From contig NZ_FOCF01000001.1 in assembly GCF_900110035.1 (NCBI RefSeq), positions 782,348 to 846,347 on the forward strand: a stretch of DNA of 64,000 nucleotides, written 5' to 3'. This DNA is from Sphingomonas gellani (lineage in GTDB: Bacteria; Pseudomonadota; Alphaproteobacteria; Sphingomonadales; Sphingomonadaceae). Position 1 is the first letter of the stretch. Each line of letters begins with the position of its first letter. Positions 30,555 to 38,073 of this stretch are shown piece after piece. Made by a program: the position numbers and the translations under genes. Below the pieces are notes generated by a model. That model made no database searches and was not told the origin of the DNA. It was given only the letters and a program-made list of their open reading frames with translations.

Positions 30555-31027
30555 GCCGCCAGCCTCCTATGTCCTACCATCCGGGCCTTCACAGTGCGCT
30601 CGGCGCTGACCATGACGACGATCGCTGCCTCGCCTGATCGCCCGCGGTAGGGGCGCTGGTGCCAGGCCAGCGCATCGCAAAGGTCCGCCATGATGCGACG
30701 TTCATCGCTGGTCGGATCGCGATCGGCCTGGGCACGCGCCTTGGCCGCGATCGTGGCGAGCTCCGCGACCATCAGGTGATTGTAGCGGCCGAAGTAACCG
30801 GTGCGGTCATCCCATTCGGGACAGGCCGGCGCGGCCGGGTCGATGATCCAACGCCACTGCGCCGCCACCGCGCGCGAGAGCGCCAGCCCTTCTTCCGCAG
30901 CCTCGGCCGTCAGCCTGCCGGCCTTGACGTGAGCGGGAAAGTTGGCCTCGCGTCCGCGCAGCAGGTGCGCTGCTGCGTCGGCGCAGTAGTCGCGGAAGCG
31001 ATAGTCGGCGAGGCGGGGCATGGTCAT
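30551..31027 (-). CDS. Phage protein of unknown function
   Basis: A 158-residue soluble, alanine-rich protein with tryptophans in conserved-looking positions (AAQWRWIIDPAA, DALAWHQRPYRGRSG). No known domain is recognised. It is overlapped by four bases on both sides in the leftward operon, between the PP-loop enzyme gene and the 64-residue gene, so it is expressed with them. Confidence 0.72.
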   Translation of the reverse strand: MTMPRLADYRFRDYCADAAAHLLRGREANFPAHVKAGRLTAEAAEEGLALSRAVAAQWRWIIDPAAPACPEWDDRTGYFGRYNHLMVAELATIAAKARAQADRDPTSDERRIMADLCDALAWHQRPYRGRSGEAAIVVMVSAERTVKARMVGHRRLAA

Positions 31028-32238
31028 TGGCCCACCAAGTCGCGAAATAGGATTGGCTGAACTGCGCCGCTGGGGAGCACGCTATCGAGCCACGCGTCGG
31101 CCCTGGGTTCGTCTCCGTCCCATTTGTCAGGGAAGGTCCGAGCGGCGATCAGTTCGCGGATCCGGGCTTCTTCTTCCTCATTGATCAGGTCGACCCGCGC
31201 GCGATGTTGGATGTCCAACACCCGCTCCAGCGCCTCGGCACGCGCCTCCAAGGTCAAAGGCCCCATGCGCTGTGGGTTCTTCGCGATGGAACCGTCCTTC
31301 AGCCTCTCCACACCGCGCTTCCGGTGACGCTGTTTTGGCATTCGCATCCAGCGATAGAGCGGCTTCAGTTCCAACAGTGCGGACAGGTGCGACCAGTGCT
31401 GCATGGCCGACACGATCTCCAGCGCCGTGTCCTTTTCGGTGAGTGGGCAGCCGATGCAGCCGGTCCGGGCTGCGATGTCTGCCGCGTCGTCACCGCCGTA
31501 GGCGTCGGCCATGATCGACACCGGCCACTCGCCGTAGCCGGGCGCGTAGGAGACGCGTCCGATCCAGTCCCATACGTGGCAGACGCGCCAGTGCAGGATC
31601 GGAGCGAGGGTCGCGATGCGGCCACGGATGCCTTTCGCGTCCGGCAGGACCTGCTGATACCAGCCCTGCCCGCATTCGGCGCCGTCCTTTGAGCAGGACA
31701 TGACGATCCGGTCGTCTCGGATTGCGCTCTCGCCCTGACGAACGCCGGTGAGCATCAGCGCAGTCTCGTCGAGGTCGGCGAGTGCGGAGATCAGCGCCTC
31801 AGCCATCGGTTCGACCTTGATCTGGCGGGTGCACCAACGAAGGGTGTTGTTGTTCGGCGGAGGCACGCCTCTGCCGAGGATATAAACCATGAAGCGCTTA
31901 TCAAGCGGCGCTCGCACGACGTGCACCTCGATCCAATTGCGTTGACGCAGCCTTGCGATCACCGCCTCGGCGGCCTGCTGGATTGGCGGCAGTTCCTGTC
32001 GCGTGTCGGCGTAGAAGACGTGCAATCGTTCCGGCTGTGGCAGGCGGCCGGTGTCAATCAGATGGATAACCACGGTCAGCAGCGCCGTGCTGTCCTTCCC
32101 TCCGGACCAAGCGATCGCGTGACGGCTATGCCGCGACCAGTAGGCGTGTAGCGACTGGCAGGTGAGATCGATCGCCTCATCCAGCACCATGAAGTCGCCG
32201 TTCGCGCCGTTTGCGAACAGGTTGTCGATGGCCGTCAC
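31024..32238 (-). CDS. PP-loop PAPS reductase / DndC-like protein
   Basis: A 404-residue protein of the ATP-pyrophosphatase PAPS-reductase family. The PP-loop is SGGKDS (45-50); further motifs are NTLRWCTRQIK (Cys136), GVRQGES (165-171) and GCIGCPL (Cys261, Cys264), with Cys182 and Cys189 between. The cysteine set recalls the iron-sulfur DndC of DNA phosphorothioation, but no dndB, D or E is nearby. Phage homologues exist without an established role. The GTG at 32238 overlaps the methyltransferase stop, so the two are coupled. Confidence 0.88.
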   Translation of the reverse strand: MTAIDNLFANGANGDFMVLDEAIDLTCQSLHAYWSRHSRHAIAWSGGKDSTALLTVVIHLIDTGRLPQPERLHVFYADTRQELPPIQQAAEAVIARLRQRNWIEVHVVRAPLDKRFMVYILGRGVPPPNNNTLRWCTRQIKVEPMAEALISALADLDETALMLTGVRQGESAIRDDRIVMSCSKDGAECGQGWYQQVLPDAKGIRGRIATLAPILHWRVCHVWDWIGRVSYAPGYGEWPVSIMADAYGGDDAADIAARTGCIGCPLTEKDTALEIVSAMQHWSHLSALLELKPLYRWMRMPKQRHRKRGVERLKDGSIAKNPQRMGPLTLEARAEALERVLDIQHRARVDLINEEEEARIRELIAARTFPDKWDGDEPRADAWLDSVLPSGAVQPILFRDLVGQ

Positions 32239-34208
32239 GCCGCCACCTCTTCCGCCGTATCGTTGGCGCACAGCGCCGGCAGGTTGGCCCTGACCAGAGC
32301 CTCGGCCACGTCGGGGCAGACGCTGTTGCCGATCTTCGCGATCTGGCTGCTCTTGGTCAGCGGTTTGTCGTTGGGGCCGATCGCGGCGAGGATGTAGTCG
32401 GCGGGGAACCCCTGCGCGTTGGCCAGTTCACGCGGGGTGAGCATCCGCATGCCGATGTCGACGATGACGTAGGTCGTGGCGTCGATCGTGACGGTGACGA
32501 CTGCGAAGCGCTCGCGCGTCGGGATGGTGTGGAGCGGAACGTCGACCGCCTGCCCGTGCCGATCCGATCCGTAATATTTCACCAGGAACGCGGCGACCTG
32601 GACGGCGCGGGCCAGCTGTTCGGGCGGCAGCGCGTCGGCGTCCACCATGACCGTTTCGACCAGGCGCTGTTGCGCGCCTGTAGTGGTGACGGTGGTCAGG
32701 GGCTTGTCCGCCACACGTCCCAGCATTCCGCCGGTGTTCGCCTGCTCCATATGGGCGCAGACGACGCCATGGTGCTGGCCACCGGCGGTGATCGTCTTCG
32801 CCGGGTGGGTCGGATCGCCCTGCCCGCCGTTCGTGTTCGACGTGTAGAAGTGTGACAGGAACGCCGTCACAGCCGCGTGACGCGGGGCGCCAGCCATGAC
32901 AGTGTCCATCGGTTCGCTCGCCGGCCGACCCCGGCTGTTCTCGCTGAACTTCTCCAGATGCGCAACGACGACCGAATGCTTGCCGCCTGTCGCGATCGTC
33001 GACACAGGTGCATTTATGTCCTGCTCGCGCGGCTTTTCGCCTGGCCGACGCTCCCCGTTCTGAAGAGGTGCCATGGCCGCAATGGTCAAACGCTGCTGCG
33101 TGCCGCGCACGGTGGCGGTGGTCAGCGGTTCGTCCGCCGGCCGGCCGACGCGGTCGAAGTTTTGCTGGCCGATGAAGGCCGCGTCGATGGGCGCGATCGT
33201 GGCCGTGGCGCGGGCGAATTCGCCGCCATTGGCGGTCGTGATCGTGCGCAGCGGCTCTGCCGGGTCATGCGACCGGGCGCTGTTCTGCGTATGCGTGATC
33301 GGCACGATCGCGGCATCGACCACGCCATGCTCCGGCTGGCTGGTCGCAGTGCGTAGCGGATCCTGCGGATCGAACACGCGCGCGGCGCGGGTGTTCGTGA
33401 ACGCCGTGCCGACGATGAACGGCTTCGCCGCGTTGACGACGTAGCGCATGACGCCGTGCGCGATGCGGCGATTGGTCGCCGGCTTCAGTGGCCGGGTGCG
33501 GTCGAAGATCGACGGGCACGGGATCGACCAGTCGATGCATTCGGCCGCGGTGCGGTACGAGAGCAGCTTGCCCTTCCGCACCTCGACGCTGTCCGGCTTG
33601 CCGTGAGTCGGCGTCGGCCAGACGATCGGCAGGCCATCGCGACGGGCGATCAGGTAGAGGCGCTTGCGGCTGGTCGGCGCGCCATAGTCGCAGGCGCGCA
33701 GTTCGCGGTACTGGACCTTGTAGCCCAGCCGGCGCAGGCGCCGCACCCACAAGTCGAACTCCTCGCCCTGGCGTTCCTTGATCGGCATGCCCTCGGCATC
33801 GAGCGGACCCCAACGACGGAACTCCTCGACGTTCTCCAGCATAATGACCTGCGGCGCGCCGCGACCGTCGGGCGTCGCCTTCAGCAGGCGCTCGGCCCAG
33901 TGGACCACCACCCAGGCGAGGTCGCGGATGTTTTTCTCACGCGGCTTCCCGCCCTTCGCCTTGCTGTGATGCTTGCAGTCGGGGGAGAACCAGGCGAGCG
34001 CGACCGGCGCGCCGCCCGTGGCGTCGAGCGGATCGACGGCAAGGATCGACTGGCAATAGTGGCGCGTGGTCGGATGGTTGGCGACGTGCATCGCCACCGC
34101 CTCCGGATCATGGTTGATCGCCACGTCCGGTTCGCGGCCGATCGCGCGTGCGATGCCTGTCGAAGCCCCGCCGCCCCCGGCGAAGTTGTCGATGACGAGC
34201 GGGCGCAT
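32235..34208 (-). CDS. C5-cytosine DNA methyltransferase with repeated target-recognition region
   Basis: A 657-residue enzyme. Motif I is FAGGGGAS (9-16), the nucleophile loop FSPDCKHHSKAKGG has Cys78, ENV is at 125-127, the arginine motif SRKRLYLIA at 180-188, and motifs IX-X are LTPRELANAQGFP and KIGNSVCPDVAEAL near the end. Between about residues 280 and 570 a core like PLxTIT-GG-H-VV recurs about eight times (near 283, 318, 360, 400, 432, 469, 502, 557), an unusually long variable region. It may protect phage DNA from host restriction. The start overlaps the upstream stop (ATGA). Confidence 0.92.
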   Translation of the reverse strand: MRPLVIDNFAGGGGASTGIARAIGREPDVAINHDPEAVAMHVANHPTTRHYCQSILAVDPLDATGGAPVALAWFSPDCKHHSKAKGGKPREKNIRDLAWVVVHWAERLLKATPDGRGAPQVIMLENVEEFRRWGPLDAEGMPIKERQGEEFDLWVRRLRRLGYKVQYRELRACDYGAPTSRKRLYLIARRDGLPIVWPTPTHGKPDSVEVRKGKLLSYRTAAECIDWSIPCPSIFDRTRPLKPATNRRIAHGVMRYVVNAAKPFIVGTAFTNTRAARVFDPQDPLRTATSQPEHGVVDAAIVPITHTQNSARSHDPAEPLRTITTANGGEFARATATIAPIDAAFIGQQNFDRVGRPADEPLTTATVRGTQQRLTIAAMAPLQNGERRPGEKPREQDINAPVSTIATGGKHSVVVAHLEKFSENSRGRPASEPMDTVMAGAPRHAAVTAFLSHFYTSNTNGGQGDPTHPAKTITAGGQHHGVVCAHMEQANTGGMLGRVADKPLTTVTTTGAQQRLVETVMVDADALPPEQLARAVQVAAFLVKYYGSDRHGQAVDVPLHTIPTRERFAVVTVTIDATTYVIVDIGMRMLTPRELANAQGFPADYILAAIGPNDKPLTKSSQIAKIGNSVCPDVAEALVRANLPALCANDTAEEVAA

Positions 34209-34978
34209 CAGTCGCCTTCCCCCTCTCCCGTGGGTGTAGGGGCGGTGGCGAGGGCCAGCCGATGGATAATTGCCTTTCGACCGCCTAGGTCGCGCACGAC
34301 CCTTTCCTGTTCCGCCGTCCAGTCAAAGCCATAGCAATCCTGCCCATCTGGCCCCTCGCCCTCGCTCATTCCGAGGCCTTCAAAGAAGGGGGTGATCTCG
34401 TCACCCAACTCTTCAATTATTTTTGTACGATCCCAGTTTAGCCAAGCCGAACCGAGCAATTCTGCAATGCGCTCCAGCACGATCATCATGTCGATTTCAC
34501 GCTCGCTCGGCACGGTAACGACATCGCTGCCTGACGCGGCGAACGCGGCGGCAAAAGCACGGCCGATCGCATAGAGCGTGGCGACAGCAGCATCTTCGTC
34601 ATTCGGCGCGTGCGCGGGCCACATCAGCATGGCGACGGACTGCCCCTTTGCGTCGCGGATATACGCGGCTCCGTTGCCTTCTGCCTCATGCAGCGCAAAC
34701 GGCAGTGTAAAGTACGGCTCCACTTCCACCGGCGCACATGATGGGGCGGTAACGACATCGCTGCCTGCCGAGAGGCGGCGACCTTCTGCGATGCCAGCCA
34801 AGCGACGTTCCGCAAACGCCTGCTCTATTGTCTGTCGGCCGTCCTCGCCGAGCGTGCTGTCACCCGCCATGATGCGCTTGATCTGGATGGCATGAAAGCG
34901 GGTGACAGCGGCCTTATCGGCTTCGGTCACATCGTCTTGTGTCACCGGCTCGGGGCCGCTTGGATCAGCCCTGCTCAT
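34208..34978 (-). CDS. Phage protein of unknown function with internal duplicated segment
   Basis: A 256-residue soluble acidic protein. The peptide GSDVVT occurs twice, near residues 71 and 149, followed by similar Pro-Ser, and is encoded by an exact 21-base direct repeat. The C-terminal half is aromatic-rich (GSAWLNWDRTKIIEELGDEI). The ATG at 34978 overlaps the previous stop; the longer open frame upstream is read through another gene. No family recognised. Confidence 0.72.
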   Translation of the reverse strand: MSRADPSGPEPVTQDDVTEADKAAVTRFHAIQIKRIMAGDSTLGEDGRQTIEQAFAERRLAGIAEGRRLSAGSDVVTAPSCAPVEVEPYFTLPFALHEAEGNGAAYIRDAKGQSVAMLMWPAHAPNDEDAAVATLYAIGRAFAAAFAASGSDVVTVPSEREIDMMIVLERIAELLGSAWLNWDRTKIIEELGDEITPFFEGLGMSEGEGPDGQDCYGFDWTAEQERVVRDLGGRKAIIHRLALATAPTPTGEGEGD

Positions 34979-35445
34979 CACAGCACCCCCGCGATGTAGG
35001 CGCGCAGGAACTGTGCAGCGATGCCGAGGGCGGCGAGGCCGAGGAACGCGACCTCGATCCGGCGGGCGTAGTAGCCGATCGGGCGCTCGTGATCGGGTTC
35101 CAGCGGGTCGGGACCGCCCTCCCCGCCCGTCGGCTGGCTGAACGCCAGCACCTGTGCGTCGCGGGCGCGGAGGCGGGCGACGGTGGCGGAGAGCTCGCCG
35201 AGGCGGGTTCCACCGTGTCCGGGAAGTAACGGCAGAAAGCTGAGCCGATGCGGTCGCGACGGCAGGAAGGAGCGCTGTTTGAAACGAGGCGCGGTGCGAG
35301 CGTGAGCCGCGCAAGGCATGCTGATCGGCAGAACCTCAGGATAGGTGACGAGGTCTAGCGGATCGTATGACGCAGGAAGGAGGCTTAGCGCGGGCTGTGG
35401 GATGATCGCGGCCGGCGCGGACAGATCAAAGGATGGTGCGGGCAT
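34978..35445 (-). CDS. First gene of the leftward phage operon; C-terminal membrane segment
   Basis: A 155-residue protein: a proline-rich N-terminus (PAPSFDLSAPAAIIPQPALS), a basic middle and a C-terminal hydrophobic segment (about residues 131-150, VAFLGLAALGIAAQFLRAYI). A ribosome site (GGAG) precedes the ATG at 35445. It lies just downstream of the left operator cluster, so it should be the first gene made when the repressor is lost. Function unknown. Confidence 0.68.
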   Translation of the reverse strand: MPAPSFDLSAPAAIIPQPALSLLPASYDPLDLVTYPEVLPISMPCAAHARTAPRFKQRSFLPSRPHRLSFLPLLPGHGGTRLGELSATVARLRARDAQVLAFSQPTGGEGGPDPLEPDHERPIGYYARRIEVAFLGLAALGIAAQFLRAYIAGVL

Positions 35446-35457
35446 GATGCGCTCCAG

Positions 35458-35533
35458 CGGGCAGCATGCCCGTGAAGCGCTCCATAACTACGGGCAGTTG
35501 CCCGCGTCAAGCAATTATGCGGGCAACTGCCCG
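35458..35533. promoter_or_regulatory. Left operator cluster: three repressor-type palindromes
   Basis: CGGGCAGTTGCCCG at 35491-35504, CGGGCAACTGCCCG at 35520-35533, and CGGGCAGCATGCCCG at 35458-35472 (same arms, three-base centre). The same consensus (CGGGCA-NN-TGCCCG) recurs on the other side of the repressor gene. The middle site lies in the spacer of the predicted leftward promoter. The sites also overlap the end of the repressor gene region. Confidence 0.85.
35482..35510 (-). promoter_or_regulatory. Predicted leftward early promoter (PL-like)
   Basis: On the minus strand TTGACG (35505-35510) is 17 bases from TTATGG (35482-35487); the second palindrome fills 14 of the 17 spacer bases. It would drive the seven-gene leftward operon and be shut by repressor binding. 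The -10 is weak. Confidence 0.6.
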
Positions 35534-35534
35534 T

Positions 35535-36251
35535 CTAGCCCAGCAGGTCTCTCATCATGACGACGCGATGCACGGCTAAGACCTCGTCGGCCGCCACCTC
35601 AAAATCCATTGGCGGATTGTACTGACGGAGCGTCAGCGCCTTGGCGGATCGACGGACCAGACGTTTGATCAACGCAGCCTTGGCCCCCTCAGTGTGTCGA
35701 TCCGCCAGCTGCACGATCACGTCGTCACCGGGGCGCGGCGGCCGCTTTGGGTCAACAATAACCGGGTCTCCTGGCTCGAACCGAGGCTCCATGGATGAGC
35801 CGGTAATGTAGACCGCGTAAACGTCAGACCTACGTGCAAGTAGCGGGGGCCGGCGGACCCAATCTATCGCTTCGGTCAACTCGACGATGTGGCTTTCAAC
35901 GAGTTCATCGCCGTTCAAATCCAGTTCGGCTCCTAAAGCAGTTCCATAGACGGGGATAGTGCGTGGCAGCGCTTCGTCGAAGGAGCGATCTGCTGCGTGA
36001 GACTCGTATCCAGTTCGGCGATTGGGGGACGCCTCGGCAGCGTGAACTCCATCGCGTAAATAAGACACCGTGGTTTCAAGCGCTTCGGCGAGCCGCTGAT
36101 ATGCCTCGATGCCCATACGTTTCCCCCGTCCTCGACGCAGGTCACGGATGAGGTCAGACGATCGCCCTTCTGTCGCCAGCAGTGAGACTTCCCGGTCAGA
36201 TTTGCCCAGCGCGGTGAGGCGTTCTTCAAGGCGTTCGATCAGGTCCGTCAT
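35535..36251 (-). CDS. Phage repressor, LexA/CI-like with S24 peptidase domain
   Basis: A 238-residue protein: an N-terminal helix-turn-helix (about residues 1-65, REVSLLATEGRSSDLIRDLRRG) and a C-terminal S24 domain with catalytic Ser153 (ITGSSMEPRFEPGD) and Lys196 (AALIKRLVRR). Such repressors self-cleave with RecA after DNA damage. The start at 36251 is chosen because a GATAAT -10 ends six bases before it, predicting a leaderless transcript; an alternative ATG lies at 36269. It is flanked on both sides by three operator-like palindromes and is divergent from the Cro-like gene. Confidence 0.93.
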   Translation of the reverse strand: MTDLIERLEERLTALGKSDREVSLLATEGRSSDLIRDLRRGRGKRMGIEAYQRLAEALETTVSYLRDGVHAAEASPNRRTGYESHAADRSFDEALPRTIPVYGTALGAELDLNGDELVESHIVELTEAIDWVRRPPLLARRSDVYAVYITGSSMEPRFEPGDPVIVDPKRPPRPGDDVIVQLADRHTEGAKAALIKRLVRRSAKALTLRQYNPPMDFEVAADEVLAVHRVVMMRDLLG

Positions 36252-36252
36252 A

Positions 36253-36325
36253 CGGGCATTATCCCGCATTAATGGTTTTTGGTCATTCGGGCACTTGCCC
36301 GTTGACAAAGGCGGGCAGTTGCCCG
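36253..36325. promoter_or_regulatory. Right operator cluster: three repressor-type palindromes
   Basis: CGGGCAGTTGCCCG at 36312-36325, CGGGCACTTGCCCG at 36288-36301, and a degenerate copy CGGGCATTATCCCG at 36253-36266. They share the consensus of the left cluster. The first lies in the rightward promoter spacer and the last covers the -10 of the repressor promoter. Confidence 0.87.
36258..36286 (-). promoter_or_regulatory. Predicted repressor promoter (PRM-like), probably leaderless
   Basis: On the minus strand ATGACC (36281-36286) and GATAAT (36258-36263) are 17 bases apart. GATAAT ends six bases before the repressor ATG (36251), so transcription would begin at or very near the start codon. 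The weakest operator copy overlaps this -10. Confidence 0.55.
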
Positions 36326-36331
36326 CATTTA
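36302..36331 (+). promoter_or_regulatory. Predicted rightward early promoter (PR-like)
   Basis: A consensus -35, TTGACA at 36302-36307, is followed by an operator (36312-36325) in the spacer and a weak -10 (CATTTA, 36326-36331). It would drive the Cro-like gene. The layout mirrors the leftward promoter. Confidence 0.6.
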
Positions 36332-36358
36332 GCGCCTCGGCTAGCATTGGAGTGCCTG

Positions 36359-36703
36359 GTGACGCTGATTGAACGCCTTCTCGCACTGGCAGAAACCTGG
36401 GCGGCGGCTAACAACCGCAGTACCGCGACGCTCGCTTCCCGTGTGGCTCGTGACGGCAAGTTTCTGGAGCGACTTTCGGCTGGCGGACAATGCACTGCCG
36501 ATAAGGCTGAGCGATTTTTCGCGTTTTTCCGTACCGAAGGTAACTGGCCGGCCGGTGTACCGACAATCGTGAGCGACTTGTTGGATGGTGTGAACCTCGG
36601 CGTTGCTGGGGTGATGCTTCATTCGTCTTCCGATAACGTAGATCATCCCCTCGCGGCATCGGGAGAGTGCGCCGACATTTCCCGGCAGGCGGTGACGGCA
36701 TGA
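36359..36703 (+). CDS. Cro-like regulatory protein
   Basis: A 114-residue protein starting at GTG 36359, with GGAG at 36349-36352 as ribosome site. The helix-turn-helix region (ATLASRVARDGKFLERLSAGG, near residues 20-40) resembles small phage transcription factors. It is the first gene rightward from the right operator cluster and divergent from the repressor, the classical position for Cro. Direct DNA binding is inferred from position and HTH pattern. Confidence 0.78.
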   Translation: MTLIERLLALAETWAAANNRSTATLASRVARDGKFLERLSAGGQCTADKAERFFAFFRTEGNWPAGVPTIVSDLLDGVNLGVAGVMLHSSSDNVDHPLAASGECADISRQAVTA

Positions 36704-36717
36704 CGCGGACTGCCCTG

Positions 36718-37023
36718 TCAGTGCTGGCCACCTGTAAGCCGTTGGTGGGCCAATTCGCTGCCCCAGCGCTGTCTTGCCTCAGCATCGACGTTCAGGCCAC
36801 GGTCGGCGCACCAGGCGACGAAGTGCTCAGGATCAATGTGAGCGCGGAAAGTGGGAACGCCGCGCTTCTTGAAGCCGGTTTCCAAGCCCTCGGCCTGACT
36901 TTGCCAGCGGTCGAATGTGATGGGCAGCTTGTCACTGTCCTCCATGACTTCGAGAATACGGGAGTAATCCGCGCGCTTGTACCACGCAATGCCGAGGGCA
37001 TCCACGCGTCGTCCAGCTTCCAT
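36718..37023 (-). CDS. Antisense-oriented small protein between cro- and cII-like genes
   Basis: A 101-residue protein on the strand opposite its neighbours, with a strong purine-rich ribosome site before its ATG (GAGAGGAGAGGG). The sequence GIAWYKRADYSRILEVMEDS and a C-terminal HFVAWCADRGLNVDAEARQRW look like a conserved soluble family, and read much more like protein than the plus-strand frame across it. Function unknown. Its lone orientation suggests a cargo gene expressed from its own promoter. Confidence 0.72.
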   Translation of the reverse strand: MEAGRRVDALGIAWYKRADYSRILEVMEDSDKLPITFDRWQSQAEGLETGFKKRGVPTFRAHIDPEHFVAWCADRGLNVDAEARQRWGSELAHQRLTGGQH

Positions 37024-37106
37024 TCGCCCTCTCCTCTCGCCGATGTGATCACCACCGTATCCGCGCCGGGCGGGGCCGCAACCCCGGCTTGCGAAGGCAA
37101 GCTGTC

Positions 37107-37586
37107 GTGAACGCGCTGATCGCCACGGCCGTGAAGGGCCGCATGCTCAAGATCGCGTTCGGCGAACTGGTTGCACGCGCGGGCGGCGTAGAGGCAGCCG
37201 CCGGTTTCTGCCGCGTCGGCAAGAGCACGCTGGCCCGCTACTACGCGCTCGGGCCAACGGACGAGGAGTGCTTCGCCCCCGTCGACGTGGTGCGCGATCT
37301 GGAGGCGTTGGTTGGCGAGCCGATGGTCACGCGGGTGCTGGTCGCCATGGCCGAGGGCATCTTCCTGCCCCAGCCGACCGCCCCGGCGCGGCGCGGCGAC
37401 CTGCTGTCGATGCTGGCCGATGCCGCCAAGGAACATAGCGACCTGACGCAGAAGCTCTGCGCCAGCCTGGCCGACGGCCACCTCGACACGGTCGAGGCGG
37501 AGCGCGTGCTGGCCGAGATCGACGATAATTTCCGCGTGCTGGCGACGATGCGCGCCGCGGTGACATCCATCCTGGAGGGGCAATGA
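37107..37586 (+). CDS. CII-like phage regulatory protein
   Basis: A 159-residue protein with a helix-turn-helix-like region (ARAGGVEAAAGFCRVGKSTLA followed by RYYALG) and a helical C-terminus. It resembles the phage regulatory CII family in layout and position after cro. The GTG at 37107, with AAGG at 37094-37097, is preferred over TTG at 37089. It overlaps the next gene by four bases. Confidence 0.68.
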   Translation: MNALIATAVKGRMLKIAFGELVARAGGVEAAAGFCRVGKSTLARYYALGPTDEECFAPVDVVRDLEALVGEPMVTRVLVAMAEGIFLPQPTAPARRGDLLSMLADAAKEHSDLTQKLCASLADGHLDTVEAERVLAEIDDNFRVLATMRAAVTSILEGQ

Positions 37587-37879
37587 AGAACAAGATGCAC
37601 CTGCCCGCGCGCGTGCCGAACGAAGGCGCGCGCCTGCTGGCGCAATGGATCGCGCGCGAGTGCCATGGCGCGCTGGGCGTGGCGAACCTGAAGCTGTGCG
37701 TCGGCATGCCGACGTTGCAGCGGCTGCTGGACGGCGAGATCACGCCGGGCGCGTCGCTGGTCGGCCCGATTGCGGAGCGCACGCACGGCCGTGTCGCGCG
37801 CCTGGACTGGCAGCGTGCACCACGTGGCGGTTGGTTCGACGCGCCTGCGGCTGCGCAGCCACAGCGGCGGGCCGCATGA
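37583..37879 (+). CDS. Small HTH-type phage protein
   Basis: A 98-residue protein. The segment ALGVANLKLCVGMPTLQRLLDGEI looks like a helix-turn-helix. It overlaps the preceding stop (ATGA) and the next start (ATGA), so it is part of a coupled rightward operon. Probably DNA-binding; family not recognised. Confidence 0.7.
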   Translation: MKNKMHLPARVPNEGARLLAQWIARECHGALGVANLKLCVGMPTLQRLLDGEITPGASLVGPIAERTHGRVARLDWQRAPRGGWFDAPAAAQPQRRAA

Positions 37880-38073
37880 CGGTCACGATCGACGATCCCG
37901 CCGCTGGCGGCAGTGCGCCCGGCGCCTGGGCAACGGCGATCGCGCATACGCCGGCACTGGCGTCGCAGACCAACGAGATCACGCGCGGGGTGCCCCCCTG
38001 TCGCCACGCGCGTGCCGGCGAGGGGGTGGCGACGGCCGTCCCCTCGCCGGGAGCTATCGGGCTGGGCCGATGA
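37876..38073 (+). CDS. Small phage protein, unknown function
   Basis: A 65-residue protein starting at ATG 37876, overlapping the previous stop by ATGA and ending with the same overlap into the next gene. No domain is visible. The tight overlaps at both ends support it as a real gene. Confidence 0.6.
   Translation: MTVTIDDPAAGGSAPGAWATAIAHTPALASQTNEITRGVPPCRHARAGEGVATAVPSPGAIGLGR

Noticed and set aside
31024..32238. Complete Dnd phosphorothioation island
   Set aside because: Only a DndC-like gene is present; no dndB, dndD or dndE in the window.
36667..37110. 147-aa plus frame across the 36718-37023 gene
   Set aside because: The minus-strand protein has a strong ribosome site and a more natural composition.
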